Source: DASWHF01 sp036393295
GTDB lineage: Bacteria; Pseudomonadota; Gammaproteobacteria; Acidiferrobacterales; UBA6901
DNA length: 52,541 bases
NCBI GenBank assembly: GCA_036393295.1
Contig: DASWHF010000157.1
Coordinates: 1 to 52,541 of the forward strand
Reading direction: 5' to 3'
The translations under genes and the position numbers were made by a program. Below are positions 34,747 to 42,958 of this stretch, one piece after another. Each line of letters begins with the position of its first letter. The first letter of the stretch is position 1. The notes under the pieces were generated by a model. The model was not told the DNA's origin and did no database searches. It saw only the letters and a list, made by a program, of their open reading frames with translations.

Positions 34747-35619
34747 TCAGGCCGGCAGCGCGGCCTCGCCGAACGCGTCGCGCATGCTGGTCAGCGCCTT
34801 CTTCTCGATCTGGCGGATGCGCTCGGCCGACACGCCGTACTCGGCGGCCAGCTCGTGCAGGGTCGGCTTGTCGTCGTCCAGCCAGCGGCGCCGGACGATG
34901 TCGCGGCTGCGCGTGTCGAGCGTGGCGAGCGCGCGGCTGAGCGACTGTGTGCGTTCGGTTTCGGCGGCGGTCTGCGCGTACAGCTGTTCCGGGTTGTAGC
35001 GCATGTCGCGCAGGTAACCGGCCGGCGCGGCGTGGAACTCGTCGTCATCGTCGTCGTGCCCGTCGAAGGCGATATCGCTGCCGGTGAGGCGCGACTCCAT
35101 CTCCTTGACGGTCTCGACCGGCACGTCGAGATCGGCGGCCAGGCTGTCGGTCTCCTGCTGACTCATCCAGCCGAGCCGGCTGCGGGTCTTGCGCAGGTTG
35201 AAGAACAGCTTGCGCTGGGCCTTGGTGGTGGCGACCTTGACGATGCGCCAGTTGCGCAGCACGAAGTCGTAGATCTCGGCGCGGATCCAGTGCACCGCGA
35301 AGGACAGCAGGCGCACGCCGTGCGCCGGATCGAAATGCTTCACCGCCTTCATCAGGCCGATATTGCCTTCCTGGATCAGGTCGGCCTGCGGCAGGCCGTA
35401 GCCGCTGAAGCCGCGCGCCACCCGCACCACGTAGCGCAGGTTGGCGAGCACCAGCGTGCGGGCCGCCTCGAGGTCGTTCTTCTGGCGATAGCGGCGGGCC
35501 AGACGGCGCTCTTCCTCGGCGCTCAGGACCGGCAATGCGTTGACCGCGCGGATATAGGCGGGCAGGCCGCCTTCCGCGCGCAGATTCATGCCTCGCGGCA
35601 GGGTCAGACTGTTCGTCAT
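34747..35619 (-). CDS. rpoH: RNA polymerase heat-shock sigma factor sigma-32
   Basis: 290 residues. Region 2 shows ADLIQEGNIGLMKAVKHFDPAHGVRL and the -10-binding SFAVHWIRAEIYDFVLRNW; the RpoH box AQRKLFFNLRKTR near residue 135 is diagnostic. Region 4 holds TLHELAAEYGVSAERIRQIEKKAL, binding the -35. An acidic run (GHDDDDDEF) lies between regions 3 and 4. It is the last gene of the ftsY-E-X-rpoH order of E. coli but has its own promoter with a CIRCE element. Confidence 0.97.
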   Translation of the reverse strand: MTNSLTLPRGMNLRAEGGLPAYIRAVNALPVLSAEEERRLARRYRQKNDLEAARTLVLANLRYVVRVARGFSGYGLPQADLIQEGNIGLMKAVKHFDPAHGVRLLSFAVHWIRAEIYDFVLRNWRIVKVATTKAQRKLFFNLRKTRSRLGWMSQQETDSLAADLDVPVETVKEMESRLTGSDIAFDGHDDDDDEFHAAPAGYLRDMRYNPEQLYAQTAAETERTQSLSRALATLDTRSRDIVRRRWLDDDKPTLHELAAEYGVSAERIRQIEKKALTSMRDAFGEAALPA

Positions 35620-35659
35620 CGGTGGATCTCCCTCGCAGTGTCTTCCGTATCGGTGGTCG

Positions 35660-35689
35660 ATTTTAGCACTCGCATCGTGAGAGTGCCAA
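35660..35689 (-). promoter_or_regulatory. Predicted sigma-70 promoter of rpoH
   Basis: On the minus strand TTGGCA (35684-35689) and TAAAAT (35660-35665) are 18 bases apart, and TGC before TAAAAT makes an extended -10. Transcription would begin near 35653, about 34 bases before the rpoH ATG. Confidence 0.6.
35663..35689 (-). promoter_or_regulatory. CIRCE element (HrcA operator) on the rpoH promoter
   Basis: On the minus strand TTGGCACTC, nine bases, then GAGTGCTAA. This matches the CIRCE consensus TTAGCACTC-N9-GAGTGCTAA with one change. It covers both the predicted -35 and the start of the -10, so HrcA binding should block rpoH transcription. Confidence 0.85.
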
Positions 35690-35760
35690 ATCGGGGGGGA
35701 AGTTCCGGGGCAGGGAAGCGGCCGGCGGTACCGTCGGGGCCCACGCGGGCCTGGGGCGGT

Positions 35761-36678
35761 TCAGGCCGGCTCGATTTCCCGCAGGTGGCGGCCGACTGCC
35801 AGCCGCGAGCCCAGCCAGCCCAGCAATCCCCCGCCCAGCACCAGGGAAAAGCCCTGGGCCGCGCCGAGGCCCGCCAGCCGGAAACCGCTGCCATAGAGGT
35901 CGGCCAGGTCGGCGATCGGACCGCCCAGCAGCGCCAGGCTCAGGGCCACCAGCAGCCAGGCGGTCAGGGCGCCAGCCAGACCCTGAAGCAGGCCGCTATA
36001 GAGGAACGGGCGGCGGATGAAGCGGTCGGTGCCCCCGATCAGCTTGACGACCTCGATCTCGGTGCGGCGGTTGAGCACCGCCAGGCGGATGGTGTTGCCG
36101 ACGATCAGGAGCACGGCCAGCCCCAGCAGGCCCGCCAGCAGGATCACGCCGCGCCGCGCCAGGCTCAGCATGGCGTTGAGGCGCTTGACCCACTCCAGGT
36201 CGAGCTGGGCGAGGTCGACGCCGCGGGTCTCGCCGAGGCTGCGGGCCAGGGCGGCGGCGGCCTGCGGCGACCCGTGCGCCGGCTTCGGCCGCACCAGCAG
36301 CACCGCCGGCAGCGGGTTCTCGTCGAGCAGGTTGAGTGCCTCGCCGAAGCCGGACAGCCGCTTGAACTCGGCGAGCGCCGCCTGACGCGAGACGTAGCGC
36401 ACCGACTCGATCTCCTCGCGCGCGCGCAATCGTTCGGCGATGCGCCCGGCCTCCGCGTCGCCGATGTCCTGTTTCAGGAACAGCGAGATCTGCACGCCCG
36501 CGTCCCAGCCGCCGCTCAGCCGCTGCAGGTTGTCGAGCAGCAGATAGAGCCCGGTCGGCAGCGCCAGGGTGATGCCGATCACGGCGACGGTCATGAGCGT
36601 CGCCAGCGGCGCGCGCGCCATCTGGCCGAGGCTGAAGAACAGCGTTTGCAGGTGGCGCAGGAAGTAATTCTTGATCAT
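35761..36678 (-). CDS. ftsX: Cell-division ABC transporter-like membrane protein FtsX
   Basis: 305 residues. One helix near residue 30 (ATLMTVAVIGITLALPTGLYLLL), a periplasmic domain (about 55-160), and three more helices in the C-terminal half (GVILLAGLLGLAVLLIVGN). NRRTEIEVVKLIGGTDRFIRRPF is the family signature coupling to FtsE. With FtsE it controls peptidoglycan hydrolases at the septum. It overlaps ftsE by four bases. Confidence 0.94.
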   Translation of the reverse strand: MIKNYFLRHLQTLFFSLGQMARAPLATLMTVAVIGITLALPTGLYLLLDNLQRLSGGWDAGVQISLFLKQDIGDAEAGRIAERLRAREEIESVRYVSRQAALAEFKRLSGFGEALNLLDENPLPAVLLVRPKPAHGSPQAAAALARSLGETRGVDLAQLDLEWVKRLNAMLSLARRGVILLAGLLGLAVLLIVGNTIRLAVLNRRTEIEVVKLIGGTDRFIRRPFLYSGLLQGLAGALTAWLLVALSLALLGGPIADLADLYGSGFRLAGLGAAQGFSLVLGGGLLGWLGSRLAVGRHLREIEPA

Positions 36679-37346
36679 GCGTCGCGGCCGCTGTCGTAGA
36701 TCAGCTCACCGGCGCGCAGCATCAGCCGGCGCTTCTCCAGCCGGTCGACCTGGCGCAGGTCGTGGGTGGCGATCAGCACGGTCACGCCGTGCTGGTGGAA
36801 CTCGTGGAACAGGTCGATGATCTCGTCGGACAGCTCGGCATCGAGATTGCCGGTCGGCTCGTCGGCCAGCAGCAGCGGCGGCTTGTTCACCACCGCGCGC
36901 GCTATGCCGACACGCTGCTGCTCGCCGCCGGACAGCACGATCGGGTGGAGCTTTTCCTTGTTGAGCAGTCCGACCTTGTCGAGCGCCGCGCGCACCCGGC
37001 GCCCGACCTCGCCGTGGTCGACGCCGGAGACGATCAGCGGCAGCGCCACGTTGTCGAACACCGTGCGGTCGTTGAGCAGCTTGTTGTCCTGGAAGACGAT
37101 GCCGATCTCGCGCCGGAAATAGGGCACGCGCCGCCGCGGCAGCCGCGCCAGGTTCTTGCCGTTCACCACGATCTGTCCGCGGCTGCCGCGCTCGATCAGC
37201 GTGATGAGCTTGAGCAGCGTGCTCTTGCCGGCACCCGAATGGCCGGTCAGGAAGGCCATCTCGCCGGCCGCCAGCTCGAAGCTCACGTCCTTCAGGGCGT
37301 CGTAGCCGCCGGGGTAGCGCTTCGAAACATTGGTCAATTGGATCAT
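36675..37346 (-). CDS. ftsE: Cell-division ATP-binding protein FtsE
   Basis: 223 residues. A short ABC ATPase with Walker A FLTGHSGAGKSTLLKLI near residue 35, signature LSGGEQQRVGIARAVV, Walker B LLLADEPTGNLD, and the H-loop LIATHDLRQV. It powers FtsX conformational signalling at the divisome. A long purine/pyrimidine hairpin separates it from ftsY. Confidence 0.95.
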   Translation of the reverse strand: MIQLTNVSKRYPGGYDALKDVSFELAAGEMAFLTGHSGAGKSTLLKLITLIERGSRGQIVVNGKNLARLPRRRVPYFRREIGIVFQDNKLLNDRTVFDNVALPLIVSGVDHGEVGRRVRAALDKVGLLNKEKLHPIVLSGGEQQRVGIARAVVNKPPLLLADEPTGNLDAELSDEIIDLFHEFHQHGVTVLIATHDLRQVDRLEKRRLMLRAGELIYDSGRDA

Positions 37347-37355
37347 TGTGTGGCA

Positions 37356-37481
37356 GAGAAAAGAGAAAAGAGGAAAGAAAAAAGAACAAAGAGAAATGCA
37401 GAAACCGCATCGGATCGGGTGGTCGTCGATTCACTGTATGCCATGTGCATTTCTTTTCTCTTTCTTCTTTTCTCTTTTCTC
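37356..37481 (+). repeat. Homopurine/homopyrimidine hairpin between ftsY and ftsE (family D)
   Basis: The arm 37356-37400 is almost pure A/G (GAGAAAAGAGAAAAGAGG and on) and the arm 37446-37481 is the matching T/C run (TGCATTTCTTTTCTC and on). The A+T content stands out against the GC-rich surroundings. It fills the 133-base gap inside the ftsYEX unit. Confidence 0.85.
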
Positions 37482-38409
37482 ACCGTTTCTCCGGCAAGAT
37501 TGCGTCAACGAACTCCCCCGCGTCGAACTCGCGCAAATCCTCGATCGCCTCCCCGACGCCGATGAAACGTATCGGCATGCCGGTCTTCCGGGCGATGGCG
37601 AACAGGATGCCGCCCCGGGCGGTGCCGTCGAGCTTGGTCAGGGCGAGGCCGGTGACGCCGACCGCCTGGTGGAACTGCTCGAGCTGGGTAAGCGCGTTCT
37701 GGCCGATGCCGGCGTCCAGCACCAGCAGCGTCTCGTGCGGTGCCTCGGCGTCGAAGCGGGCGATGACGCGCCGGATCTTCTTCAGCTCGTCCATGAGGTT
37801 GCCCTGGGTGTGGAGGCGCCCGGCGGTGTCGACGATCAGCACGTCCGCCGCGCGCGCCGCGGCCGCCTGCATGGCGTCGTGCGCGACCGCGGCGGCGTCG
37901 GCGCCCTGGCCCTGGGCGATCACCGGCACGGCGTTGCGCTCGCCCCAGGTCTTGAGCTGCTCGACCGCGGCGGCGCGGAAGGTGTCGGCAGCCGCCAGCA
38001 TCACGTTCAACCCCCGGGCCTTGAGCCGGCGCGCGAGCTTGCCGATGGTGGTGGTCTTGCCGGTGCCGTTCACGCCCACGACCATGATCACGAACGGCCG
38101 GCCGGTGCGCGGGATGACCAGCGGCCGCGCGCAGGGTTGAACGATCGCGAGCATCGCCTGTCTCAATGCACCGTGAAGCGCGGCCGCGTCCTGGAGCTGG
38201 CCGCGCGCCACCGCCGCCGAGGCCTGTGCGAGGATCGCCTGGGTGGCCTCGATGCCGACGTCGGCGCCGAGCAGCAGGGCCTCGAGCTCCTCCAGCAGCG
38301 CTGCATCCGGCGCGCGCTGGCCGCCGAGCAGCGCCGCGAGGCCGCGGCCGAGGCGGGTGAACAATCCGCCGCGGGCGGAGGGCGGGGCGGCGTCGGGATT
38401 CGACGACAT
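37480..38409 (-). CDS. ftsY: Signal recognition particle receptor FtsY
   Basis: 309 residues, lacking the long acidic A domain of E. coli FtsY. The N domain (LFTRLGRGLAALLGG...LLLGADVGIEATQAIL) is followed by the GTPase domain: P-loop VVGVNGTGKTTTIGKLA near residue 113, DTFRAAAVEQL, DTAGRLHTQGNLMDEL, TKLDGTARGG and the closing GVGEAIEDLREFDAGEFV. It docks ribosome-SRP complexes at the membrane. Divergent from the M16 peptidase genes. Confidence 0.96.
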   Translation of the reverse strand: MSSNPDAAPPSARGGLFTRLGRGLAALLGGQRAPDAALLEELEALLLGADVGIEATQAILAQASAAVARGQLQDAAALHGALRQAMLAIVQPCARPLVIPRTGRPFVIMVVGVNGTGKTTTIGKLARRLKARGLNVMLAAADTFRAAAVEQLKTWGERNAVPVIAQGQGADAAAVAHDAMQAAAARAADVLIVDTAGRLHTQGNLMDELKKIRRVIARFDAEAPHETLLVLDAGIGQNALTQLEQFHQAVGVTGLALTKLDGTARGGILFAIARKTGMPIRFIGVGEAIEDLREFDAGEFVDAILPEKR

Positions 38410-38477
38410 GGCTGTGACGTGCGTGGTTGAGATACGCTATCCTATCATCCGTGTCCCCGTCTATTAAAGGAATAACG

Positions 38478-39842
38478 ATGCGATTTTCCCGCGTGGCCGT
38501 CGTGGCGCTGGTCGTGGCGCTCGCCGCGTGCAGCAAGGTGCACGAGACGACGCTCGACAACGGCCTCAAGGTCGTCGTCAAGCAGGACCATCGATCCCCG
38601 GTGGTGGTCTCGCAGATCTGGTACCGGGTCGGCAGCGTCGACGAGCCCGCGGGGCTGACCGGCATCTCGCACGTGCTCGAGCACCTGATGTTCAAGGGCA
38701 CCGCGAACCACAAGGCCGGCGAGTTCTCGCGCATCGTCGCCGAGAACGGCGGGCGCGAAAACGCCTTCACCAGCCGCGACTACACCGCCTACTTCCAGCA
38801 GTTGGAGAAATCCCGCCTCAAGGTCAGCTTCGAGCTCGAGGCCGATCGCATGCAGAACCTGCTGCTCGACCCCGGGGAGGTACGCAAGGAGATCCAGGTC
38901 GTCATGGAGGAGCGCCGGCTGCGCACCGACGATCAACCCGAGGGTCTGCTCTACGAGCGCTTCATGGAGACCGCCTATACCACCCATTCCTACCGGCATC
39001 CGGTGATCGGCTGGATGCGCGACCTGGAGCGCATCACCCTCGACGATCTGCGCGACTGGTACCGGCGCTTCTACGCGCCCAACAACGCCACGCTGGTGGT
39101 GGTCGGCGACGTGCGGCCGCGCGAGGTCTTCGCGCTGGCGCGCCAGTACTTCGGCCCGGTGCCGCGCCGCGACCTCGACGCGACCCAGCCCGAGCCGGAG
39201 CCGCCGCAGCGCGAGGAGCGGCGGGTGCGCGTCGGCGCGCCGGCCGAGGTGCCGAGCCTGCTGATGGGATTCCACGCCACCCGGATCCGCGGCGACGGGC
39301 CGGACTGGGAGCCGTATGCCTTGCAGGTCCTGACCGGCGTCCTGGACGGCGGCAACAGCGCGCGCTTCGCGCGCGAGCTGGTGCGCGGCCAGGCGATCGC
39401 CGCCGGCGCCGACGCCGAGTATCGGCCGTATGCGCGCGATCCGGTGCAGGTGCTGTTCAGCGGCACGCCGGCTCGCGGCCGCAGCATCGCCGATCTCGAG
39501 GCCGCGATCCTCGCCCAGATCGAGCGCCTCCAGGCCGAGCCGGTGACCGGCGAGGAACTCGACCGCGTCAAGGCGCAGGTGGTGGCGTCCGAGGTCTACG
39601 GCCGCGACTCGGTGTTCTACCAGGCCATGCAGATCGGCACGCTCGAGACCGTCGGGCTCGACTGGCACCTGATGGACGAATACGTCAAGCGCATACGCGC
39701 GGTGACGGCCAAGCAGGTGCAGGCGGTGGCGAAGAAGTACCTGGTCGCCGGGAACCGCACGGTCGCCGTCCTGGACCCGCAGCCGCTGTCCGGCAAAAAG
39801 CGCCCGGCGCCCGCGCCGATGGGAGGCCACGGTGTCCGGTGA
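38478..39842 (+). CDS. M16-family zinc peptidase, lipoprotein, catalytic
   Basis: 454 residues from ATG 38478. A lipoprotein signal (VVALVVALAAC) predicts membrane attachment. The inverted zinc motif HVLEHLMFKGT (H-x-x-E-H) is near residue 72, with the third ligand in SFELEADRMQNLLL. It looks like the active partner of the next gene, as in pairs next to ftsY in many gammaproteobacteria. Substrates unknown; similar pairs degrade small peptides or signal sequences. Confidence 0.9.
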   Translation: MRFSRVAVVALVVALAACSKVHETTLDNGLKVVVKQDHRSPVVVSQIWYRVGSVDEPAGLTGISHVLEHLMFKGTANHKAGEFSRIVAENGGRENAFTSRDYTAYFQQLEKSRLKVSFELEADRMQNLLLDPGEVRKEIQVVMEERRLRTDDQPEGLLYERFMETAYTTHSYRHPVIGWMRDLERITLDDLRDWYRRFYAPNNATLVVVGDVRPREVFALARQYFGPVPRRDLDATQPEPEPPQREERRVRVGAPAEVPSLLMGFHATRIRGDGPDWEPYALQVLTGVLDGGNSARFARELVRGQAIAAGADAEYRPYARDPVQVLFSGTPARGRSIADLEAAILAQIERLQAEPVTGEELDRVKAQVVASEVYGRDSVFYQAMQIGTLETVGLDWHLMDEYVKRIRAVTAKQVQAVAKKYLVAGNRTVAVLDPQPLSGKKRPAPAPMGGHGVR

Positions 39843-39862
39843 GTGTCAGCTCGGCAATGAGA

Positions 39863-40000
39863 ATGGGAAAATTCTGCCACGGGGGTCACGGGGGACACGG
39901 GGAAAGATGAAAATGAATGATCGACTGATTGTCGGCAATGATGCCAAGGTGGCACGGACAAACCCGGAATTTTCCCCGTGTTCCCCGTGCCCCCCGTGGC
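39863..40000 (+). repeat. CCACGGGGG/CCCCCGTGG hairpin repeat (family C, copy 1)
   Basis: Left arm from 39877 (CCACGGGGGTCACGGGGG and on), right arm to 39999. The second copy is at 41931-42069. It lies between the two M16 genes, just before the second start. Confidence 0.88.
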
Positions 40001-40002
40001 TA

Positions 40003-41346
40003 ATGCCTTTCGTCGCCGGTGTCGGCACGTGGCGTCGCATCGCCGGCGCGGCTGTGACGATCTTGGCGTTCGTCGTCGCAGCGCCCGCCTGGGCGACGCC
40101 GAAGATCCATCACTGGACCGAGGGCAACGGCGCGCGCGTGTATTTTGTCGAGGCGCGCGAGCTGCCGATACTGCAGGTGAACGTGGTGTTCGACGCCGGC
40201 GCGGCGCGCGACCCGGCGGGCAAGAGCGGCCTGGCGATGATGACCAACGCCCTGCTCGAGGACGGCGCCGGCGACCTGGACGCCGACGCCATCGCGCAAG
40301 CGCTCGAGAGCCTGGGCGCCGAGCTCAGCAACGACAGCCAGCGCGACATGGCGATGCTCGGCCTGCGCACGCTCAGCGACACGCCACTGCGCAGCCGGGC
40401 GCTGGACGTGATGGCGCGCATCCTCACCGCGCCGAGCTTCCCCGAGGACGTGCTCGAGCGCGAGCGCCAGCGCGCGCTGGTCGGCCTCAAGCAGCAACAG
40501 CAATCGCCGGGCAGCCTGGCGAGCAAGCGGTTTTACGAGGTGCTGTACCGCGATCATCCCTACGCGGCCGATCCGGCCGGCACCGAGCGCGGACTCAGCG
40601 CCATCACCCGCGACGACCTGCTGGCCTTCCATCGGCGCTACTACGTCGGCCACAACGCGGTGCTGGCCATGATCGGCGACGTCAGCGTCGGCACCGCCCG
40701 CAAGATCGCGCGGGCGCTGGTCGGCGGCCTGCCGGCCGGCGAGCCGCCGCCGCCGCTGCCGCCGGTCCCGGCGGCGCAAGGGCCGAACGGCGGCGTCGAC
40801 CGCACTGTGCACCCGTCCAGCCAGTCGCATATTTTTCTCGGCGAGCCGGTTCTCACGCGCGACGATCCCGATTACTTTCCGCTCTACGTCGGCAACCATA
40901 TCCTCGGCGGCAGCGGGCTGGTGTCGCGCATCTCCGAGGAGATTCGTGAGAAGCGCGGGCTGTCCTACAGCGCCTACAGCTATTTCCTCCCGATGCGCAA
41001 GCCGGGGCCGTACATCATCGGCCTGCAGACCCGCAACGACCAGCGCGACCAGGCGCTCAAGGTGCTGCGCGAGACGGTCGCGAACTTCGTCGAGCACGGG
41101 CCGACCGCGCAGGAGCTCGAGGCCGCCAAGAAGAACATCACCGGCGGTTTCCCGCTGCGCATCGACAGCAACCGCAAGATCGCCGACTACCTGGCGGTGA
41201 TCGGCTTCTACCAACTGCCGCTGAGCTACCTGGACGATTTCATTCCGAAGGTCGAGGCGGTGACCGTCGAGCAGATCCGCGACGCCTTCCAGCGCCGCGT
41301 CGATCCCGGCCGCATGGTCACGGTGATCGTGGGTGGCGGCAGATAA
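40003..41346 (+). CDS. M16-family peptidase-like protein, probably non-catalytic partner
   Basis: 447 residues from ATG 40003; the frame stays open upstream to 39832 but that part is repeat sequence. Signal peptide ends about AAPAWA. At the place of the zinc motif it has GLAMMTNALLEDGAG, so the H-x-x-E-H ligands are missing, as in the inactive subunits of M16 pairs. EIREKRGLSYSAYSYF and NHILGGSGLVSRI are the C-terminal family motifs that complete the partner's active site. It overlaps rsmD by 14 bases. Confidence 0.88.
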   Translation: MPFVAGVGTWRRIAGAAVTILAFVVAAPAWATPKIHHWTEGNGARVYFVEARELPILQVNVVFDAGAARDPAGKSGLAMMTNALLEDGAGDLDADAIAQALESLGAELSNDSQRDMAMLGLRTLSDTPLRSRALDVMARILTAPSFPEDVLERERQRALVGLKQQQQSPGSLASKRFYEVLYRDHPYAADPAGTERGLSAITRDDLLAFHRRYYVGHNAVLAMIGDVSVGTARKIARALVGGLPAGEPPPPLPPVPAAQGPNGGVDRTVHPSSQSHIFLGEPVLTRDDPDYFPLYVGNHILGGSGLVSRISEEIREKRGLSYSAYSYFLPMRKPGPYIIGLQTRNDQRDQALKVLRETVANFVEHGPTAQELEAAKKNITGGFPLRIDSNRKIADYLAVIGFYQLPLSYLDDFIPKVEAVTVEQIRDAFQRRVDPGRMVTVIVGGGR

Positions 41347-41920
41347 GCGCCCGCGGCCGGCGGGGACGCTGCGCATCATCGGCGGCCGCTGGCGCAGCCG
41401 GCGGCTCGGATTCCCGGAGCGCGACGGCCTGCGGCCGACGCCCGACCGGGTGCGCGAGACCCTGTTCAACTGGCTGGCCGCCTACCTCCCGGGCGCGCGC
41501 TGCCTGGACGCCTTCGCCGGCAGCGGCGCGCTCGGGCTCGAGGCGCTGTCGCGCGGCGCCGCCGAGGTGGTGTTCGTCGAGAGCGACCCCGGGGCAGTCG
41601 CGGCGCTGCGCGCCAATCTGGCGGTGCTCGAGGCGCAGCACGCCGGGCTGGTCGAGGCCGATGTGCTCGATTGGCTGCGCGGACCGGCCCGGCCGTTCGA
41701 CATCGTGTTCCTCGATCCGCCCTACCGGTCGGGCCTGCTGGCGCCGGCCTGCGCGCTGCTGGCCGAGCGCGGTTGGGTCGCGCCCGGCGGCCTGGTCTAT
41801 CTCGAGACCCCCGAGGGTGTGGCGCCGCCGCTGCCGCCCGGCTGGACGCTGACGCGTAGTAAAACCGCAGGGCAAGTGGGGTATCATCTGGCGCGAGTGA
41901 CGGCGTCCGGCCAAGTTTGA
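41333..41920 (+). CDS. rsmD: 16S rRNA (guanine(966)-N(2))-methyltransferase
   Basis: 195 residues from a GTG within the end of the M16 gene. It methylates G966 of 16S rRNA with SAM. Motifs: RIIGGRWRSRRLGFPE, RPTPDRVRETLFNWL, SAM loop CLDAFAGSGALGLEALSRGA, and catalytic DPPY in IVFLDPPYRSG. It diverges from ftsY through the M16 genes, close to the E. coli order. Confidence 0.94.
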   Translation: MAADKRPRPAGTLRIIGGRWRSRRLGFPERDGLRPTPDRVRETLFNWLAAYLPGARCLDAFAGSGALGLEALSRGAAEVVFVESDPGAVAALRANLAVLEAQHAGLVEADVLDWLRGPARPFDIVFLDPPYRSGLLAPACALLAERGWVAPGGLVYLETPEGVAPPLPPGWTLTRSKTAGQVGYHLARVTASGQV

Positions 41921-41930
41921 AACAGCAAAT

Positions 41931-42069
41931 CGCCACGGGGGACACGGGGGACACGGGGAACACTGGGAAAAATCGAGTTTGGACCGCGCCCGTTCATTGA
42001 GTTGGCAAGCCAAGCGTGATGCCTCGAAATGAAGTCATTTTCCCCGTGTTCCCCGTGACCCCCGTGGCG
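41931..42069 (+). repeat. CCACGGGGG/CCCCCGTGG hairpin repeat (family C, copy 2)
   Basis: Left arm 41931-41960 (CGCCACGGGGGACACGGG and on), right arm 42038-42069. The arms are near-identical to those at 39863-40000, while the central 77 bases differ. It lies between rsmD and coaD. Confidence 0.9.
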
Positions 42070-42116
42070 TATGCAGCGGCCTGTTGCGCGGTGTCGACTA
42101 CAACAGAGGAGCAAGT

Positions 42117-42596
42117 ATGAATATCACCGCTCTGTACCCGGGGACCTTCGATCCCATCACCAACGGCCACAGCGACCTGATCCGGCGCGCGACCCGGGTG
42201 TTCGACCGGGTGGTGGTCGCGGTTGCCGCCAATCCGGCCAAGAAGCCGCTGTTCACGCTCCCCGAGCGCGTCGCGCTGGCGCGCTCGGTGCTGGCCGACC
42301 TGCCGTCGGTCGAAGTCGTCGGCTTCGATACCCTGTTGATCGAATGCGTGCGGCAGAACCGTGCCCAGGTCGTGCTGCGCGGCCTGCGTGCGGTCTCGGA
42401 TTTCGAGTTCGAGTTCCAGCTGGCCGGCATGAACCGGCGCCTGGACCCGAAGATCGAGACGGTCTTCATGACCCCGGGGGAGGGCGAGATGTTCATTTCC
42501 GCGTCGCTGGTCAAGGAGGTCGCGCTGCTCGGCGGCGATGTGTCGCAGTTCGTGCACCCGGCGGTGCAGGCTGCGCTGCAATCCAAAATACGCTAA
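42117..42596 (+). CDS. coaD: Phosphopantetheine adenylyltransferase
   Basis: 159 residues, full length; GAGGAG precedes the ATG. It makes dephospho-CoA from ATP and 4'-phosphopantetheine. The nucleotidyltransferase motif TALYPGTFDPITNGHSDLI is at the N-terminus, VVLRGLRAVSDFEFEFQLAGMNR in the middle, and FISASLVKEVALLGGDVS near the end. The rsmD-coaD-ferredoxin order is common in gammaproteobacteria. Confidence 0.96.
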   Translation: MNITALYPGTFDPITNGHSDLIRRATRVFDRVVVAVAANPAKKPLFTLPERVALARSVLADLPSVEVVGFDTLLIECVRQNRAQVVLRGLRAVSDFEFEFQLAGMNRRLDPKIETVFMTPGEGEMFISASLVKEVALLGGDVSQFVHPAVQAALQSKIR

Positions 42597-42637
42597 TATA
42601 AGCGCAGCATTTCCATCGTTTTTTGGGGTCTTTCGCC

Positions 42638-42892
42638 ATGTCCTTGCTGATTACCGACGAGTGCATCAATTGCGATGTCTGTGAGCCCGAGTGCCCGAAC
42701 GGCGCCATCGCCCAGGGCGAGGAGATCTACGTCATCGATTCCAAGCTGTGCACCGAGTGCGTCGGCCACTACGACACCTCGCAGTGCGTCGAGGTCTGCC
42801 CGGTGGACTGCATCATCAATGACCCCGAGGTCGTCGAGAGCCGCGACCAGCTCTATGCCAAGTACCAGGAGCTGATGCGCAAGACCGGTTGA
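42638..42892 (+). CDS. YfhL-type ferredoxin, two [4Fe-4S] clusters
   Basis: 84 residues from ATG 42638 (42623 upstream has no ribosome site). Cluster motifs: CINCDVCEPECP and CTECVGHYDTSQCVEVCPVDC, with the longer spacing typical of YfhL/Allochromatium-type ferredoxins, whose clusters have unusually low potentials. It is 45 bases after coaD, a usual place for it. Confidence 0.93.
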   Translation: MSLLITDECINCDVCEPECPNGAIAQGEEIYVIDSKLCTECVGHYDTSQCVEVCPVDCIINDPEVVESRDQLYAKYQELMRKTG

Positions 42893-42958
42893 GGCCGGCG
42901 CGGCCATCCGCCGTTTTACCGGTTGAGCGCAGCCCGCTCTATCGGTATCTTTCGGCGG

